DNA of 64,000 bases from Thysanoteuthis rhombus. Taxonomy: Eukaryota > Mollusca > Cephalopoda > Oegopsida > Thysanoteuthidae. The DNA lies in NCBI GenBank assembly GCA_963457665.1, contig OY735212.1, positions 15,745,573 through 15,809,572 on the forward strand, read 5' to 3'. Below are positions 12,331 through 24,912 of this stretch, piece by piece. The notes under the pieces are model-generated. The model made no database searches and was not told where the DNA came from. It saw only the letters and a list, made by a program, of their open reading frames with translations. A program made the translations under genes and the position numbers. Position 1 is the first letter of the stretch, and the number at the start of each line of letters is the position of its first letter.

Positions 12331-12416
12331 AAGACTTTCATCTGAAAAGATCCGTGACATTTTAAAAAAGAAAAACTATAAATGCGTTTAATTAAAACCG
12401 GACATTCAAAAACCAG

Positions 12417-12885
12417 ATGATCCCAATAATCCTAAAAAGAAGAGTATGCAACCAATGCATCCTCCCGACAGTCATTTATGGAACTGAAACATGGAACCTA
12501 ACCAAGAGACAGACCTACAAACTGAGAAGTATGCAACGTGCGCCTGAGAGAATCATCCTCAACCTTCCATGGAGAGACCACAAGACAGCCCAGTATATCA
12601 GGAAGCAAATGGGTGTCCGTGACATCATAGAAACTATCAAAAAACTCAAATGGCAATGGGCAGGCCATGTTGCAAGAATGAAAGACAACCGATGGACATC
12701 ACGTCTCACAACATGGATCCCCAGAGATCACATAAGAAACCGAGGCTGACAGAACACAAGATGGAGAGATGAATGACAGATTCAGGAAATACTGGCTCTG
12801 CGACACTCATGATAGAGAAGTGTGGTGAATCCTGGGGAAAGTCTATGTCCAACGACGGACGTTAAAAGACAGATGATGATGATGA
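12417..12885 (+). mobile_element. RTE-like LINE 3' end, best-preserved ORF2 tail
   Basis: An open frame of about 110 codons gives ILKRRVCNQCILPTVIYGTE, MQRAPERIILNLPWRDHKTA and [20 protein letters not shown], the C-terminal end of reverse-transcriptase ORFs of RTE-type LINEs (often annotated as craniofacial development protein 2-like). It then runs into the shared end CCAACGACGGACGTTAAAAG and (GAT)n. The 5' part is missing. Confidence 0.85.
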
Positions 12886-14045
12886 AAACCACTTGAACAG
12901 GAATTTTTACCACTTTGCAAATACCAAACAATTTATCTGACTTAATCCTTTGATAGATTAGGCTTTGAAGAACAGTGGTATATACCAGTTTAGTTACTCA
13001 TTATAGAACAGTAAATACTAGCATTCCAAGGGAAATTATGAATTACCACCATCCATATATGCTTCTTTTTACCACATAAATTGAGCAAATCTTTCAAAAA
13101 AAATTTTCTTTTCAACTCCTTCCTTATTGGAAGGAGTGTTTGAGCAAAATATCAAGTTTCTGCTATGAACAGTTATGGCTGGGCAAAGTCCAGATACGTA
13201 GATACATAGAAATGTCAGAACACATGAAAAACCTTAACCCAGCAACAGTGTTAAGCATTGGTCTGTTATGGGTAGTTGTGATGACCTCATGTAGTTATTG
13301 CTTAGTCAAGTCAACTTTGCCCTGAGGATGGCATCATTTAATGGAAAATCCAAGTAACATCAAATTTTTTATTATTTTATTTACATACTGTTAACACTCA
13401 ATCAAAACAGAACAATCAAGAATAACAAGCGTTTTATGATTAACAAAAGAAGTAACATTGTCTTTAGCCAATGATTGAGGTTTTACTATTGATAGCCATC
13501 TCAGATTATCCAGCAGGAATTTCGGCTTTTCTTTTTAGTGTAGTACATATTGTATGCCAAACACTGAACTATTTCCCTTTCATCTTATTCCGTAATAGAT
13601 TATATTACATTTCTGACACTGTTTTTGATTTTATATTCTGAGGCAACGTTTAGTTGTTTCAATGGGGATTAACTAGTCGTTATAATATAATTCAACATTT
13701 GTGAAGCAAAAATAAATAATTGAAAAGAGGTTGGACTTACCTCTTTTTGATTTGAAAAATCCTCCATTAGAAACATAATCAAAAATAGCATCCAAAATTC
13801 AATATAATTTATTACATTTTATTATGATAATTACTTGATACCCTTTTAAAACTCCCAAAGCAAAAATAATCATAAAATCAGAAGTAAAACATAAAATAAT
13901 ATCCGAAATGTAATATGATTTATTAGGAAAAAAATATAAGCGAGGTATTTTCAATTTGGAATGGGAAATTTGGAGAAGATACTAATCTCAAACATAGCTA
14001 TTTCAACCTCGGTAAATACTTGTCCATTCACCGATTTGAAACCAG
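12886..14045. other. Intergenic, nothing recognised
   Basis: AT-rich. A patch at 13160-13260 (ACAGTTATGGCTGGGCAAAG, ACATGAAAAACC) recurs at 30575-30660 and so belongs to an unnamed repeat. Confidence 0.4.
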
Positions 14046-14255
14046 GGTTGCTAGATTTGGCCAAAAGGGGAGAAAATCCAAGCCTTATCTTAGAGAATTA
14101 TTTAACACAAGCTTTGTAATTGCATTAAATTTGGAAATCAAGAGGCTAGTATCGGACATTTGCCTCCAGATTTGCTTGATTTCCAAATGCTCGTGTTAGA
14201 TGGGTCTCCGAGATTAAGCTTGGATTATCTCCCTTTATGTCCAAATCTGGCAACT
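14046..14255. mobile_element. Foldback MITE with long imperfect inverted arms
   Basis: GGTTGCTAGATTTGGCC at the left pairs with GGCAAC-terminated CCAAATCTGG at the right; the pairing continues inward (AATCCAAGC with GCTTGGATT, TTTGGAAATCAAG with CTTGATTTCCAAA) to a loop of about 30 bases. Nearly the whole 210-bp element is palindromic. No coding capacity. Confidence 0.7.
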
Positions 14256-15384
14256 GTGTTTGGAACTGCTGACAGAAACTGAAATGTAGGAACTTGGTTT
14301 ACATTTATCCAGCCATAGTAACACATTACAAAAAGCACAAAGGTTCAGTGTTGGATTAAGGCATGGTCTTTGAGGGCTGCAGCCCAGGGAAGGGTTACCA
14401 GATGTCCTTTACCAAATTTCTATGGTCTTGGCACCAAATTAAATAGCTCCAGTACCAAAATAATCAGATAAATTAAAATCCATCATCAGTCCAAGCTTGT
14501 AGGAAAAATGGATTTAAGTACATATTTTTCATCTGTTGTTTAATAGCAAACAAGAACAATGTTCTCAAGAACTTACAACTTACTGATGTCTGGGAGAAAT
14601 TTGTCTCCAAGGAATTACACCAAGCGAACATTATAAATAAACTTTTTTTTTTTTTCCTTCTGAAAATATTACTTGGAGTCAGGATTCCCTCTAATTTTTC
14701 ATCACCTGCACTGGACCTAAAAGGTGTGTGCAGAAAAAATATTTTTACTTTTAGGATGATCATTGGCGTCTTGTTCGGAGTTTCTAAAACACAGGCCCAT
14801 TACTCAAGCAAAAAGTGTATAATAAGAGAAATGATTCATCAAGTTTAGTTTTCTTTGATAACTTTTTTTCACCAACATATACAAAATTGGCTGCCCTGAA
14901 TATCAACAAGAGTTGCTTCCCTTGGTTTCTTAAAGATGACTGAACATGGAAGTTGCTGGATTTTTTTTCATTTTTGATTTCCAGCTAAAAAAATTCGAAC
15001 ATCCAAAGATTTCAGTGTTCTGCACTTTCAAGTGTACTCACCATTTTTAGCTATAAAGTTACCAGAAAGTAGCAGGATACGAAAAATGGAAAAATCTAGC
15101 TATTTTTAGCTTCCAAGGGAAGTTACTTTAGTTGTCATAATTTCACATCCATATGTGCAAAAACTTGTTTCTCTATATTATCTATCCATTATTAATAATG
15201 AAGTGCACCGAGTTTTTGAGAACACAACTTTAGTGGGCCATGACTGGAAGACGACCTAACATACTATTATGTGGTATGTGCAAAATTAGATTTTCTAATC
15301 TTTTTTCAAGATGTATTAACATAGAAGCTTCTGTACTCGTGAGCCAAGCTGTCAACGCACAGCGACTCAGATATTGCCAGCTTC

Positions 15385-16060
15385 TTGAATGTGACCAAGC
15401 TGGAGGCCTCTGGTGTGGACATGTCATTGATGACCAAGAGGAGGAAACATTCTCAGCCATCTGACATCATCAGGACAGCCAAGTTTGTCAAGCAGGTCCT
15501 GAATATCAACGACAGACCCAGCAAATTGATGAGGGCCATTGCTGAGCAGTCCGAGGTGGAGAGGTCCACTATCAGAGGTGCGTTGCTCAAAACTTCAACC
15601 TGCATCAGAAGTTGAACAAAAGGAAAGACAGGTGGCTCAGCACAGAAAAGATGTTCAATGCACACAAAGTTCCTGTCGTCCGAGACAGTTCTGTGGTTGT
15701 GAGCAATGAGGGACATCAAGATACTAGTCGGGCCCTGGATTGGCTGGGGGCAGTGAGTGTTCCAGCAGGACTCAGCTCTCTCCTTTACAGCCAATATGAC
15801 CAAAGAGCGGCTGGCCTAGAATTTCCACAATTATGTGATGTCCTAGCTCTCCAGATTTTAATTCCCTTGACTACCCAGACTAGAATATCATTAAGAGAGA
15901 GATCAACCACCAGCCCCACAATACTGAGGACTGGTTGAAGGCAAACCATCGTGGACATGATGACCAACATGGATGAGAACCACCCAATCCAGATATTCTG
16001 TCACTTTTGAGGCTGCATTGAAATGGTACTCAAGGTTGGAGGTGGTTTTATTGAATAACC
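15385..16060 (+). pseudogene. Tc1/mariner-superfamily transposase pseudogene
   Basis: Frames broken by stops and shifts read RTAKFVKQVLNINDRPSKLM (HTH region), ERSTIRGAL, VVVSNEGHQD, then a C-terminal tail with NMDENHLIQ and EMVLKVGGGFIE. The order fits DDE transposases of the Tc1/mariner superfamily, whose tail reads NMDKDHLIRAC...EGGFIE. No intact frame remains, so it is inactive. Confidence 0.7.
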
Positions 16061-18229
16061 TGTTTCATTACATCTAGCTGAACATGTGTATAAATTTTCA
16101 TTAAAATATATTGATTTTTCTTCTACTGAACATCTTTATAATACAATTAGTTCTCGATTATCTGGTGCATCCTGTAATCCTACTTGATATGCAGCATTAA
16201 AATTCTTGTGTGCAGCCACACTACTTGGAGGGAACAATTCGGAGCCTCTCAGTATCTGTAGCCCAAAAGTAAAAAAAGAGATGGGATATCTCTTCAACAA
16301 ATTTATCTTATATGATATCCTTCTTAGCAAATACAATTATTTTACAATGGAGAGATTTCCCTGCATTGGAGGAATCACAAAATCTTGAATGAAACTGTAA
16401 TTCAGCAACAATTGACAGTACAGGTTGAGCACCCCTTTTTCCAAAATGCCTTGAACCAGAGGAGTCATAGACATTTTTTTCATCATTTTGGAATACTAGG
16501 GCTGTGCCCATTCCAAAGGTGCATGTTTGGAAAGGGGGGCAGACTTTACGTTGTGTGGTACAGTTTGTCATAATTTTCATGCAAAATAATTTTCCATTCA
16601 TTGTTTGAAACTACAGCTTCATAGTTTTTTGGATTACCTCACTTCAGTGTTGCCAATTCACATATTTTATAAATGAGTTTAGATAATTCTGAGGGGTTGA
16701 AGTCAAGGGGGATAATTGATAGAAACTATGAAGAGAGATCTATAGTTTTTAAATTTTCATAAGACAAACTGAAAATCACTGTTCAAAAAAAAAAAAAAAA
16801 AAAATTCCGCAAAAAAGAAAGATCTATAATTTTTAGATTTTTATAAGACTTACTGAAAAATCGCTGTTTAGAAAAAAAAGTTCTGCAAAAAAAAAAAAAA
16901 AAAAATTTGATACTGCACTGCTTTCTGCTGACAAATGTATCTGGTGAATGTCAATTTTGAACAATAGTGAGTTGTTAAGTACCCCAGATTTCTTCACTTG
17001 TTGTTAGATTTGCATATACATAGTGAGATACCACACATCTGTGTCTACTGTCACAAACTTGACTTTCTGCTATAAACATTTTCTTCTATCACTGTTACTC
17101 ATAGGGGTATCTGCAGCCTTCTTAGACATTTTCTGTATCTTTTCACATGAGAGAATAAGTAAAAAAATACACAGATTAATGCATGTAGGTCTGGCGGTGA
17201 CAATAATTTGTTTTGATTGAGAGATGTTTCGTCTTTCATCATTTGTGATATAAATATAGTTCTCCCTTTCTGAATTGTAACACAAAGATAACCAAGCTTT
17301 TATTGGAGTTGGAATGAGTTAAATGCCATGGAAATCGGCCTCGTCTCTCATCTTAGAATCACACAACATTGAAGTCAGGTGTGGAATTTTCCACGTGATG
17401 TTTGTTAGCTTTTAAAGTTTTTGATTTTCATTTCAGAGTTTCGGATGAGAATTCGTGAAACAAATGAGTTAGGATCTTTTTTTTTTTTTTAATTTTGCGA
17501 TGAGGAAATATTAGGCATTGGGATTATAAAATCATTGGCACTCACTCATCCAAAAGAGAAATTTCAAGTCACAAAAAAATCGACCTCTGACCTTTATTGC
17601 TCTTGCTATGAACTGGATCTTCACTCTCGATTTGCTGAATGTTTGGTTTGAATAACTTTATTTTTTGTCTGTCATAATCTATTTTAAGCTTAGCATCTAA
17701 CTTGTGTGCAAAGCAGAAATTGCAAGTGCCATATTAGTCGGCATATATGGACCCCTATCTTTTCTCTCCCTTGCATTTTCAGACATACATAGAATTTGAG
17801 GATTTAGAAAACTGGATGATAGACAAGAATTCGGAGAAATGATTTTTTTCTTCAAGTTCCCAGTTGAAATATGGAATGGGGTCACATATGCCATTGAATA
17901 CAGCATTAAGCGAAAATTTGGGCATTTTTTCTTTAAATATAAAACTCTTTATTTTATTGCCAGCTTTGGATGAGACATTAACGCCTTCAGTAAGAAATAC
18001 TTTTAAAAAATAGACACACACTTTAGACCATAGCATTAGCTCTAAGAAAGCAAACAAAGTATCAAATGTATTATATAAGAAGTATTGTTTTGTGAAATGG
18101 CACAAAAGAAATATCGTTCTTTTTACATCACAGAGAATAATGCTAAAGTTTAAGATTTCACTCATGTCATAGCATTTTTTCCTCAGATTCAATATAAAAA
18201 GAGATATAACTAATTATCTTTGGAGGTTT
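16061..18229. other. Intergenic, no gene supported
   Basis: A transposon-like end at 16420-16560 (CAGGTTGAGCACCCC, TTTTGGAATACTAGGGC), the tandem duplication at 16731, and AT-rich sequence with a chance-like 137-codon frame at 17779-18192 on the minus strand. Confidence 0.4.
16731..16905. repeat. Tandem duplication, ~85-bp unit with poly(A) runs
   Basis: Two copies of AGATCTATAGTTTTTAAATT, CATAAGACAAACTG and TTCCGCAAAAAA, each with an A run of about 20. Confidence 0.65.
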
Positions 18230-18790
18230 TGAGCCCTCAACAGCAATGGTGGCAACTCAAGAAGTTGAATTTTCAAATACAGACTCAAATTTTGCACATA
18301 ATACTGCTCAAGCTGCTGATAATGTCAACAAAGCATTGGAAGTGAACACAACAACAGTGAAAACTGTTCATTGTTGGCTTTGGTCAGGGAATATGGATAC
18401 CAATAATAAACCTCAAAGGAGGCCCTAAACTCCATGATGAAGAATTATTGACAGCAGTGGCTAACAGCCCACAAACAATGGTTTGAGCACTTTTTGGAAA
18501 CTTAGAACTTCAACAGCGATATCATCACATCATCTGAAGGCAATAGGAAAGATTAAAAATTTAGAAAAATGGGTCCCACATGAACTGAACGAAATGCTCC
18601 ATGACAGTAAAAGACACCACACTTCTCAGCTGATTGCTTCAAAGCTTAAAGAATTGGAAATTTGCAGCATCCTCTGTATTCACCAGGAATAGAAAGTTCA
18701 ATGATAGGAAAACCAAAATTGTTGCTTTTACTCAATTTGTGACCACTAAACCTAAGGAATTTCATGGAGATGGCATATTATCATAAGAGG
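18230..18790 (+). pseudogene. Mariner transposase relic, internally deleted (copy 1)
   Basis: AADNVNKALEVNTTTVKTVH and KIKNLEKWVPHELNEML match the paired HTH and linker of mariner (SETMAR-like) transposases. The frame then jumps from KELEICS to a C-terminal piece (AFTQFVTTKPKEFHGDGI), so the catalytic core is absent. Stops interrupt it. Confidence 0.75.
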
Positions 18791-19903
18791 ATCATAGGAA
18801 AAATTTATTGCTTCAAATAGGTCAAATTTTGATTAAATATTTACCATTTTTATTTGTTTAAATCATCCTTCATTTCACCATTCAAAAAAACATTTTCATA
18901 TTGTACAGATAATAATCTTACTATCATAAATTTTACAGAAGTTAAAAATTCTCAAAAAAAGCCTTAAACCATCAACTGCAGATGACTGAAATCTCAGTCA
19001 TTATAGTTCTATGGCTGAACTGTAAATGATGGAAATTTCCACCAGTCACACAATGAACCCTCTCACTTAAAGTTAGGATGACTTTTTCTGCTTTTTTTTT
19101 TCTCTATGTCCATAACATTAAATTGGAGGGTCCATTGTTCACAGAGAAAACAAACTGTCCACCTTATTTTGCACCACCCGATATAAATAAAGTTATCACT
19201 GCATCTAGAGACACTGCAATTTAGCAGCTCCTGTTACAGTCAACTCTTAAATTCACGAGCCACTTGAAACCACTCCTAAGCACAGAGGAACTTTTCAATG
19301 AAGAGTTTCCCACCCCCAAAATGGAACTTTTGTGGAAACTGAATTTCTAAAAAAAATTACTTCAAATTATCTAAAAGTGCAAGGGGGAGTAACTTTGGTC
19401 AGAAGTTATTCCCCTTGATTTAAGATTCGAACTTTCGATGAATTTAAGAGTTAATTGGTTAACAACGAACAAGGTGTGCCACGAGTCAAACAGTAGGAAC
19501 AGTAGTAGCATTAGCAATAAAGCTAGAATGTGTCGCAAGGTTAGCGGCTGTGAAACATCAACGTCTGTACAGAATGGAAGATTTACATAGCTGGATTGGT
19601 GGGAAAAGAGATGTGAAGAAAAAAAAGGTAATCCTTGATCATGTGGGTCTGAAATATGGTATTATAAGGCTGGCTTCATTGATGGCTGAAATTGGCTATA
19701 TCTTTAGTCTCCTGCTAAATTTATAGCTAAAAATGCTGTGGATGGTAGCAAAAGACTTATTCTACGTCTGTCAGACCAACCAAGGATTACAATAAAATAA
19801 AGACAAAAAATAAATTAATGGCTTCTATCTTCATAATATATGTGATCAATATATAATATGACTATACTTTTTGGAGCCCTTCTATGACTTTTTGGAGTGT
19901 ATA
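18791..19903. other. Intergenic, nothing recognised
   Basis: AT-rich. Two AAGGGGGAGTAACT-type motifs in opposite orientation at 19381-19417, like a similar pair near 29500-29530. Confidence 0.4.
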
Positions 19904-20045
19904 CAGAAGAATCTCGGTTATCTGAACATTAATCTGAATTTGGATAATCCAAACAAGATCTATGGCTTCCTTTATTGTGATCAGATCAGTTACCTGAAAA
20001 AAGTACCCCAACCCCCATCTAGTTCAAATAATTAAGGTTTCTCAG
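19904..20045. mobile_element. pogo/Tigger-like MITE
   Basis: The left end AGAATCTCGGTTATCTGAAC and right end GTTCAAATAATTAAGGTTTC are imperfect inverted repeats of the pogo-type terminus (ACCTCGGTTATCCGAAC), flanked by TA on both sides. About 142 bp, non-coding. Confidence 0.55.
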
Positions 20046-20306
20046 TATTTACATGCATATAACATTTTTAGCTATAAAGTTATCTGGATATGAGAAATCT
20101 AGCAAGTTTTAGCCATTTTCAAAGTCAGACTTATGTTACCGTATTGTTGACCCATGCAACCAAGGGTAACCAAAAAAAAAAAAAAGTTATTTTCATTCTG
20201 GTAATGTTGCTGTTCTTCTTCGTGTCCTGATTCCTTTCACTTTTTTGTTCTTCCTTTCTTCGATGTTAACCTTGGTATTCGCATCATGGTCGTCATCGTT
20301 ATGGAA

Positions 20307-20312
20307 TTTATT
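20307..20312 (-). promoter_or_regulatory. VTA1: candidate poly(A) signal of VTA1
   Basis: AATAAA on the minus strand starts only four bases after the VTA1 stop, which would leave a 3' UTR of a few tens of bases. A second minus-strand AATAAA at 19971-19976 lies inside a pogo-like MITE. Which is used cannot be told from sequence. Confidence 0.35.
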
Positions 20313-20316
20313 TCAG

Positions 20317-20465
20317 CTAGATGTGTTGTCCAGTGGTGAGCAACGTCAACGCTTTTTGAAGGTTTTCAATAGCCGTCTTGGAATCTTCATATTGCAAGGC
20401 ACTGCTGGCAAACTTGCAAAACTTCATTGCCTTCTGATAATCTTGGGTTGAAAGATGCACACCAG
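20317..20465 (-). CDS. VTA1: VTA1 exon 7 and stop
   Basis: Residues 265-313 and stop TAG. It holds the C-terminal helical pair that binds VPS4, with KFASSALQYED and IENLQKALTLLTTG. It follows a long T-rich tract ending in ATCAAG. Confidence 0.93.
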
Positions 20466-21070
20466 CTTGATAAAAAGAAAAAAAAGAAAAAAAAAACATT
20501 TTCAAATTTTTTAAAAAAGAAGAAAATAGGAACTCTCGCATAACCAACACCTTTTAGCAGCATGCCTTGTGGGGGATGATCAATTAAAAAATTGGAAAAA
20601 AAAGCAATCAATGAATAAGTTACTTCTCTCACATTTTGTTACATCACTAAAAATCCAAAGAACAAGCACGTACACTGCTGGACACAAACCAAGGGACAAA
20701 TTTAGCATTTTTTAATTTGAACCCCCACTTTAAAAAATTATTTCCGACAGGAATCCAGGAATTCAAAAGAAAAAACAAAAAAAAACATTGTTCATACACC
20801 TAAGGAGTGAATTTTTAGTACTCTAGCTTCATTGGTCAGTACATTTGTATGTATGTATATCATTAGATCGGACAGTTTATGTCCAACAGAATGTGATAAT
20901 TGTAGACACATTTTATAACGGAAGATATTCTTTCCAGCACTGGAATCAACCGAGAAGCGAAACAAGCAGCTCTATTCATTTATGTAGTCTAGTCAACTGT
21001 TCGATTTGCTACTCAGTTGCCAGATAAAATATATTCCCCAATAAAAAGTCTCTACAATTATTACACATAC

Positions 21071-21117
<47 letters not shown>

Positions 21118-22774
21118 TGGGGGGGTCAGAATAGGATCCTAAAGCCTAAGTTTGCTTGCTTTTATTGCTGATTTCAAGGGTTTTAAATTGGATGCATATC
21201 TGTAAATAAATTCTTCATTTTTTAACAAAAAGATTAACATGCACCATTCTTAGAGAAAGTAAAAGCAGGGATGAGACCTCAAGTAGTTTAGCAAATAAAA
21301 CTGCCCCACAATGATTCTGCATAGATATTTATTAAGCTTAGCTTAGTCTCATAAAAGTCAAATAGGGAACAGGAAAGATTGGGCTGCAATAATTTTTTCA
21401 AGTGAGGAGGCCCTGCCAGCTTTGTGTAAGTGTTTGTGCTGCAAAATAATGAAATTTGATCTGCCTTAGTTAGAGTATTTTACTTATGTGATTGCCAGGC
21501 GAGGTTTGGCTGTGGGTGGCCTGGAGAATCGATTGGGGAAGGGCGTGATTCTACAGTTATAATCAGAGAAACAAACAGAAAAGGTTGCACAGTTCATAAT
21601 ACAAAATGTTTCAAAAAAGGATGCAACCCTCTTTTTGACAACTTGTATTTAAACTATTTCAGATCTAAAAACTGAAGATACAAATTACAGAAATATAACA
21701 AAGTGATTCTAATTACACATAAAATGCATTTTTACTTTATAGTAGATGTTGAAAGTGATTTCCTTTAATCTGGATGCAGGTTTGCACAGTTTTCATTGCA
21801 TAAAGATTTCATTATATTGGAAAATGACACGGCTGATACAACACCAGAATAGATGCTCAAAGGAGGTTAGCAAATGCAATCACTTCAACTGGTAAATACT
21901 GCTCTGAATACAGTATTGCCACGGAACTAATATTGTAGCATTTCATTTACTTGCACACGTATTTCACCCTCTTATCCTTTGGGTTAGGCCCTTTATAAAA
22001 AGGACTCTGACTACATAGAATTATGTTTTTAAACTAATTGAAAGGAAAGAAAAAAGAAAAAAATAATTCCTGCTCCCAGCCCGAGTAACAAGTCAAATTT
22101 CCAGACTTACCTGGGTTGTCTGGAGGTTTCCAGGGTGTGTAAATTGATGCTGCTTGGACGGTGTTAGAATTATTACCATGGGCACTGTCCTGTGGAGTAG
22201 TTGGGGGTGCCATGGAGCCAGACGGTGGTTTTTGTAATCGATCAGGTTGCTGGCTGGCAGGGCCGTTTGGATGGAAGTTCATGGGATTTGGATTGTAAGA
22301 AGTTGATGGACCATCCGAGCTACCAGGCTGCTGGATGTCACCACGAAACCCAATTTCTGGAGGAATATTGACAGATGGCACGGAACCTTTCAACAGAAAA
22401 ATTTTCAAAAAAGAAATATGAAAACAGATAAAGCAAAGCATACAATACAAAGAAACAATTTTTTTAAAAGAATTTCCATCAACTGAGTTAGAATTAAAAA
22501 TAATGCAAACTTCAATTCTAATGCACATTATGTGTATCAAATCACCATAGTCCCACAAATGGCTTAACCAACCAGCCAAGATTCTTCTTCCTTTGAGTGT
22601 CTTCATCTATATATGTACATCTCCAGGCGCAAACTCAAAAAAATGCTTTTTACGGTCTCTATGGTCATTTTAGACCAACAATGCTCATATCTCATGCTGA
22701 TAATTTTTAGATAAAAGACATTTTTTTAAAATTTGAAATGATCTCTTTTAAATAATTAGTTCTAGTGATCAGTG

Positions 22775-22810
<36 letters not shown>

Positions 22811-23486
22811 TAGATAGATAGATAGATAGATATAGATATATATATACTATTGAATTGCTTATAACACAGTTTGAGCATGGACCATAATTTTTAAAACATT
22901 AAATTTGGCACTCAAAATAATAGCTATTTGTTAAATTCTGAGTAATTCAACTCATGAACTGGTCCAATAAATTTGCACTACCTCCACCACAGAATGGCGA
23001 ATCTAATGGTTTTATCATTAGATTTTGTTTGATCTCAATCTTTTGGGGGACAGATGAGAGGGGAGGAGCAGTAATGAGTTCCATTTATTGACTACCAAAA
23101 TGTTTTTCTCATTTCCTTGGCCAATATCCTAACTCATTTTTTTTTTTCTTTTCGATTCATCCTCCCTCATTTATCAGGCCCTTCATCAAAATTCACTTCA
23201 TATGTATCAGTTTTGTCAAAATGAAACCTTCTGGTGATGTGTCACAGTTTGAGAAATCATGATATTTATTTCTATCTTCTTGCCAGACTAGCCTACCTCC
23301 CTCCCTCCCAGCCCTTTGTTCCGCCAATTTATGTTACATATTTACAGTGAGTTATGCTGATATATTACTAACTTTACACCTACTTTCACTTGCTATTAGG
23401 AAATAAAAAACATGGAAGATTCATTATAACACAGTAGAAAATCATGGACCCCGACTTCCACATTATAACAGGTCTGCAGTGCGTGT

Positions 23487-23533
<47 letters not shown>

Positions 23534-24015
23534 TGAATGATTATAAATTGCATTATTTTATAAAGAGGCTTATTTGAAATGATCTTCCATCGTTACACGT
23601 TTAATGTATCACTTGACCGAGACAATGTTATTAGAATAAACAACAACAGGATCTGGGATTGCAACAAATAGAATACCTGAATTAACATAGCATTGCTCTT
23701 ACCATTGAGCTAAATAGCCGTCAGTAATGCAGAGGTCAAAATAACTATTTGCACTCCTAATTCTCATCCCAGTTATTCTATATTTGTTACTTTCAACAAA
23801 TAAAGGTAAATAAATAATTATTCATTATCATGAAATTATGGTTTGTACCACAATAGGAAGTTTTACACCTTAACAATAATCATTCAAGTGGATTTTTTCA
23901 CACCTCATTGGTAGTATTTCAGGTGGGTTTCTGATTTTTTAATTCATTGCTTATTTCTTTGAATATTTGCATCATACATCATTACATAATATTTTTACCT
24001 TTTCCTGTAACAACA

Positions 24016-24065
<50 letters not shown>

Positions 24066-24535
24066 CATACAACCCATTGATCTGTTAGATCACCCTGAGA
24101 GAAAATTAGTTCAGTCTGATACAACCATAATGAACCCAGATTTAGAATGCCTTTGCAAATAAAACATGCACATTATACAAGCTCAGACCTTACACTATCA
24201 TTATTCAGTTGCAAATTACACAGACATTTCTTTTTTGCAATATCTTATTATATCTTAATTTAATACCTCAGGCTAAAATGCTTCATTTCAGCAATTTAGA
24301 GATTACAGATAAACAGAATCAGATTTCAATTTTTATATCATGATCACAAGAGGAAATTTACCCATAGTACCATAATAACAAAGTATATTTGAAATATTTA
24401 AAAAAAAAACACTGAAGAAAATTACATATATTACTTAAACAAATATTGGGAAATTAGTGACTGAGGTGAGACAAAAAAAAAATTTGAAATAAGTTTTTAA
24501 TGAGATTAGTGTTTAAAGCTGTAAAACTTTCTAGA

Positions 24536-24618
<83 letters not shown>

Positions 24619-24858
24619 CATTACTGACTACAGTGTTGCTAATTGGTAAGAGCAACTGTACATTGAAGTGGCTACCCTATAAGTCACATGTTCAATTTCC
24701 TGCAGCAGCCCCATTTTCTTTAACTGTTTATTCTACTTACATTGTCTAGGCCAAGTGATATATCCATTATCTGTATAATGACAAGAGATCATTTCAAATA
24801 AGAGTTTCAATATGACACAATTTAAAGTCATTCTATCAGATCATAAATATCCATTTCT

Positions 24859-24912
<54 letters not shown>

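Noticed and set aside
17779..18192. 137-codon frame on the minus strand
   Set aside because: Longest unexplained frame, but AT-rich composition (many F, L, K, N) and no recognised domain or splice context. A database search would settle it; a conserved hit would revive it.
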